In this document: positions 21,634 to 23,171 of the stretch, piece by piece | Numbering within the stretch: position 1 is the stretch's first letter | Layout: the number at the start of each line of letters is the position of its first letter | From: JAATGA01 sp047605605 | GTDB lineage: Bacteria; Pseudomonadota; Alphaproteobacteria; Rhodobacterales; Rhodobacteraceae | Length of the DNA stretch: 23,171 bases | Assembly: GCA_047605605.1 (NCBI GenBank) | Contig: JASGFG010000063.1 | Coordinates: forward strand, 1 to 23,171 | Reading direction: 5' to 3' | Notes under the pieces: model-generated | The model's input: only the letters and a program-made list of their open reading frames with translations | Told to the model about the DNA's origin: nothing | The model's database searches: none | Made by a program: the position numbers and the translations under genes

Positions 21634-22547
21634 GACAGGATGTCGCGCGCACGGTCGCAGTCGGCGTTCATCTGCCGGATCAGCGCGGGCAGGCCGTCGA
21701 ACTTCATCTCGGGGCGCAGAAAGTCGACAAAGGCGACCGACAGGTGCTGGCCGTAAAGATCGCCCCGGAAATCCAGCAGGAAGGTTTCAAGGTTCGGGCT
21801 GTTCTCGCCGAACATCGGGCGCACGCCAAGGCTGGCCGCGCCCATGTAGCTGCCCGCCTGCGGGCCGGTCAGCACATCGACCTTGACGGCATAGACCCCA
21901 AGCCGCGGCAGGTGAAGCCCAGCGACGGACATGTTGGCGGTGGGAAAGCCCAGTTCGCGCCCGCGCTTTTCGCCGTGGATCACCGGGCCCTCGATCCGGT
22001 GCCAGTGGCCCAGCATCGCCGCGGCATCCCGCGGCTGGCCGTCGGACAGGGCCTGCCGGATCGCGGTGGACGAAATCTCGCGCCCGCCCGCCCGGACCAG
22101 ATCGGCAAGGGTGACGGCAAAGCCGTGTTCCGCGCCCAGCTCGCGCAGGGTTTCGGCGGTGCCGGTGCGCCCCTTGCCGAAACAGAAGTCGCGGCCCACC
22201 ACCACATGCCGCACACCCAGACCGCGGGCCAGCACCTGCGCGGCAAAGTCATGCGGCGTCAGTCCGGCAAGGGCGGCGTCAAAGGGCAGTTCATACAGCC
22301 GCTCGATCCCCAGCTTGGCCAGCCGGTTCGCCCGCGCCTCGGCATTCATCAACCGGAAGGGCGCGGCGGCAGGCGCGAAGAACTCGCGCGGATGCGGCTC
22401 GAACGTGACGATGCCCAGCGGGCCCTGGCCGCGGGCAAGGTCGATGACCGCCCGGTGGCCCAGATGCACGCCGTCGAAATTGCCCATGGCGACCGAGGCG
22501 CCGCGCGCGCCGGGATCGGTCAGTTGCCAGTCGTGATAGATGCGCAT
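21630..22547 (-). CDS. ribF: Bifunctional riboflavin kinase / FAD synthetase
   Basis: RibF, 305 residues, makes FMN from riboflavin and then FAD. The N-terminal adenylyltransferase domain has MGNFDGVHLGH (21-31) and TFEPHPREFF (48-57), and ISSTAIR (158-164); the C-terminal kinase domain has GRELGFPTANM (196-206) and LPRLGVYAVKV. Length and domain order are normal. The likely Shine-Dalgarno, GGGGAAAG read on the - strand (22548-22555), sits directly before the ATG and is part of a hairpin with upstream CTTCCCC. The gene overlaps the GNAT gene downstream by 4 bases and follows the MaoC-like gene after 36 bases. No FMN riboswitch was recognised. Confidence 0.95.
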   Translation of the reverse strand: MRIYHDWQLTDPGARGASVAMGNFDGVHLGHRAVIDLARGQGPLGIVTFEPHPREFFAPAAAPFRLMNAEARANRLAKLGIERLYELPFDAALAGLTPHDFAAQVLARGLGVRHVVVGRDFCFGKGRTGTAETLRELGAEHGFAVTLADLVRAGGREISSTAIRQALSDGQPRDAAAMLGHWHRIEGPVIHGEKRGRELGFPTANMSVAGLHLPRLGVYAVKVDVLTGPQAGSYMGAASLGVRPMFGENSPNLETFLLDFRGDLYGQHLSVAFVDFLRPEMKFDGLPALIRQMNADCDRARDILS

Positions 22548-22549
22548 CT

Positions 22550-22569
22550 TTCCCCGGGGTGGCGGGGAA
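22550..22569 (-). other. Hairpin enclosing the ribF ribosome-binding site
   Basis: TTCCCC (22550-22555) and GGGGAA (22564-22569) form a 6-bp stem around an 8-base loop. On the mRNA, the downstream arm is the GGGGAA of the ribF Shine-Dalgarno. The stem could lower ribF translation or couple it to ribosomes leaving the MaoC-like gene 14 bases before it. Confidence 0.4.
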
Positions 22570-22583
22570 GGCCCGCGCTGCCG

Positions 22584-23027
22584 TCAGTCGAACTTGCGGC
22601 TTGGCGCCAGAACGACGGCCTCGCCTTTCAGCACAACCGTATCGCCCACGAGACAGCGGGTTTCAAGGGTCACGCGGCGCTTTGCCGTGTCGATGGCGGT
22701 CACGGTGACTTCGGCGCGCACCATGTCGCCGGGGCGGACAGGGGCGGTGAATTTCAGCGTCTGACCCAGATAGACGGTGCCATGGCCGGGAAGCTGTTCG
22801 CCGATCACCGCCGAAATCAGCCCGGCGCTGAGCATTCCATGCGCGATGCGGCCGTGGAACATGGTGTCGCGGGCATAGGACTCGTCCAGATGCACCGGGT
22901 TCCGGTCGGTCGAAACTTCGGCGAACAGTTCGATGTCGCGATCCGTCACCTGTTTCATCAGGTGGCGGGTCATGCCGATCTCGATCTCCTCGATGCAGAT
23001 CGTGCCGCGCGGAAAGTTGTCAAGCAT
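22584..23027 (-). CDS. MaoC-family (R)-specific enoyl-CoA hydratase-like protein
   Basis: Single hot-dog-fold hydratase of 147 residues. DRNPVHLDESYA (41-52) holds D41 and H46, the catalytic dyad of the (R)-hydratase motif, and MFHGRIAHGMLSAGLISAVIGEQLPG follows as the usual central helix segment. Such enzymes (for example PhaJ) hydrate trans-2-enoyl-CoA to (R)-3-hydroxyacyl-CoA, linking fatty-acid degradation to polyhydroxyalkanoate synthesis; the acyl chain preference is not visible. The start ATG at 23027-23025 has GGGAG 8 bases upstream; starts further back are open but run into the non-coding region. It is the first gene of the - strand run to ribF and beyond. Confidence 0.88.
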   Translation of the reverse strand: MLDNFPRGTICIEEIEIGMTRHLMKQVTDRDIELFAEVSTDRNPVHLDESYARDTMFHGRIAHGMLSAGLISAVIGEQLPGHGTVYLGQTLKFTAPVRPGDMVRAEVTVTAIDTAKRRVTLETRCLVGDTVVLKGEAVVLAPSRKFD

Positions 23028-23078
23028 GGGCGAATCTCCCGTCATGGGCGGGAAGATAGGCGATGCCGCGGTGCGGCG

Positions 23079-23121
23079 CAATCCTAAGAGCAATAATGTG
23101 TCGCATTATTGCGACGGATTG
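23079..23121. promoter_or_regulatory. Nested inverted repeats upstream of the MaoC-like gene
   Basis: GCAATAATG (23090-23098) pairs with CATTATTGC (23104-23112), and outer CAATCC (23079-23084) with GGATTG (23116-23121). An alternative stem GTCGCA-TTAT-TGCGAC (23100-23115) uses the right arm of the inner stem and excludes it. The site lies 52-94 bases before the MaoC-like ATG and may also serve a gene to the right of the window. It looks like an operator or leader switch; the regulator is unknown. The bases after it (23122-23171) show no gene I can support. Confidence 0.5.
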
Positions 23122-23171
23122 TCACTTTGTTGCGGCTTGAGGGCTGGTGGAGGTGGGTCCCCTGGCCGGCC

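Noticed and set aside
22548..22583. Possible FMN riboswitch before ribF
   Set aside because: The gap is only 36 bases, too short for the FMN aptamer, and no conserved RFN-element blocks are seen.

Overview
This is a GC-rich chromosomal window from an alphaproteobacterium. It is most likely a member of the Rhodobacterales (Paracoccus/Rhodobacter type). The grounds are the codon use, the 339-residue form of Prs, the zur-znuCB/znuA arrangement, a CTAGGGT-like -10 element, and a GC-rich 'ACCCCCGNGGTATTT' repeat placed just after stop codons. No tRNA, rRNA, CRISPR array, insertion sequence or phage gene was seen. About 21 genes fill almost all of the window, and no gap exceeds 300 bases.

Layout. 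(1) 1-8599, + strand: purine catabolism and uptake. The end of xdhA, then xdhB and xdhC (xanthine dehydrogenase subunits and its cofactor-insertion factor), run with overlapping reading frames into a BMP-type ABC importer (double ATPase, two permeases, periplasmic binding protein). The overlaps and functional fit suggest that the importer brings in a purine base or nucleoside and XDH oxidises the base. (2) 8600-11143, + strand: a DAO-type flavin oxidoreductase, an AhpD/carboxymuconolactone-decarboxylase-like protein behind an AT-rich promoter region with an FNR-type dyad, and a GH25 lysozyme-like lipoprotein. (3) 11144-13739, - strand: a dimethylglycine/sarcosine dehydrogenase-like FAD + GcvT protein. 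(4) 13858-16893: the zinc uptake locus znuB-znuC-zur (-) divergent from znuA (+), with a perfect Zur-type palindrome and a near copy of it at the znuA start. (5) 16943-17962, - strand: prs. (6) 18058-19488, + strand: a DsbA/HCCA-isomerase-like protein and an alpha/beta hydrolase. (7) 19549-23027, - strand: a tightly packed run of a MaoC-like hydratase, ribF, a GNAT acetyltransferase, a YcgN-type cysteine-cluster protein and a threonine-aldolase-like PLP enzyme. The last 140 bases are a non-coding region with a nested inverted repeat.

The most unusual signal is a family of six related repeats. Five lie 2-28 bases after a stop codon, in the sense direction of the gene that just ended, and look like 3'-end or terminator elements. 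The sixth lies inside the xdhB reading frame, where it encodes part of an extra segment of the molybdenum subunit. Other points worth a second look are the 71-base xdhC/ATPase overlap, the doubled Zur site, the FNR-like dyad before the AhpD-like gene, and mutually exclusive hairpins at the right end. I saw no convincing evidence of a wholly new multi-gene system.
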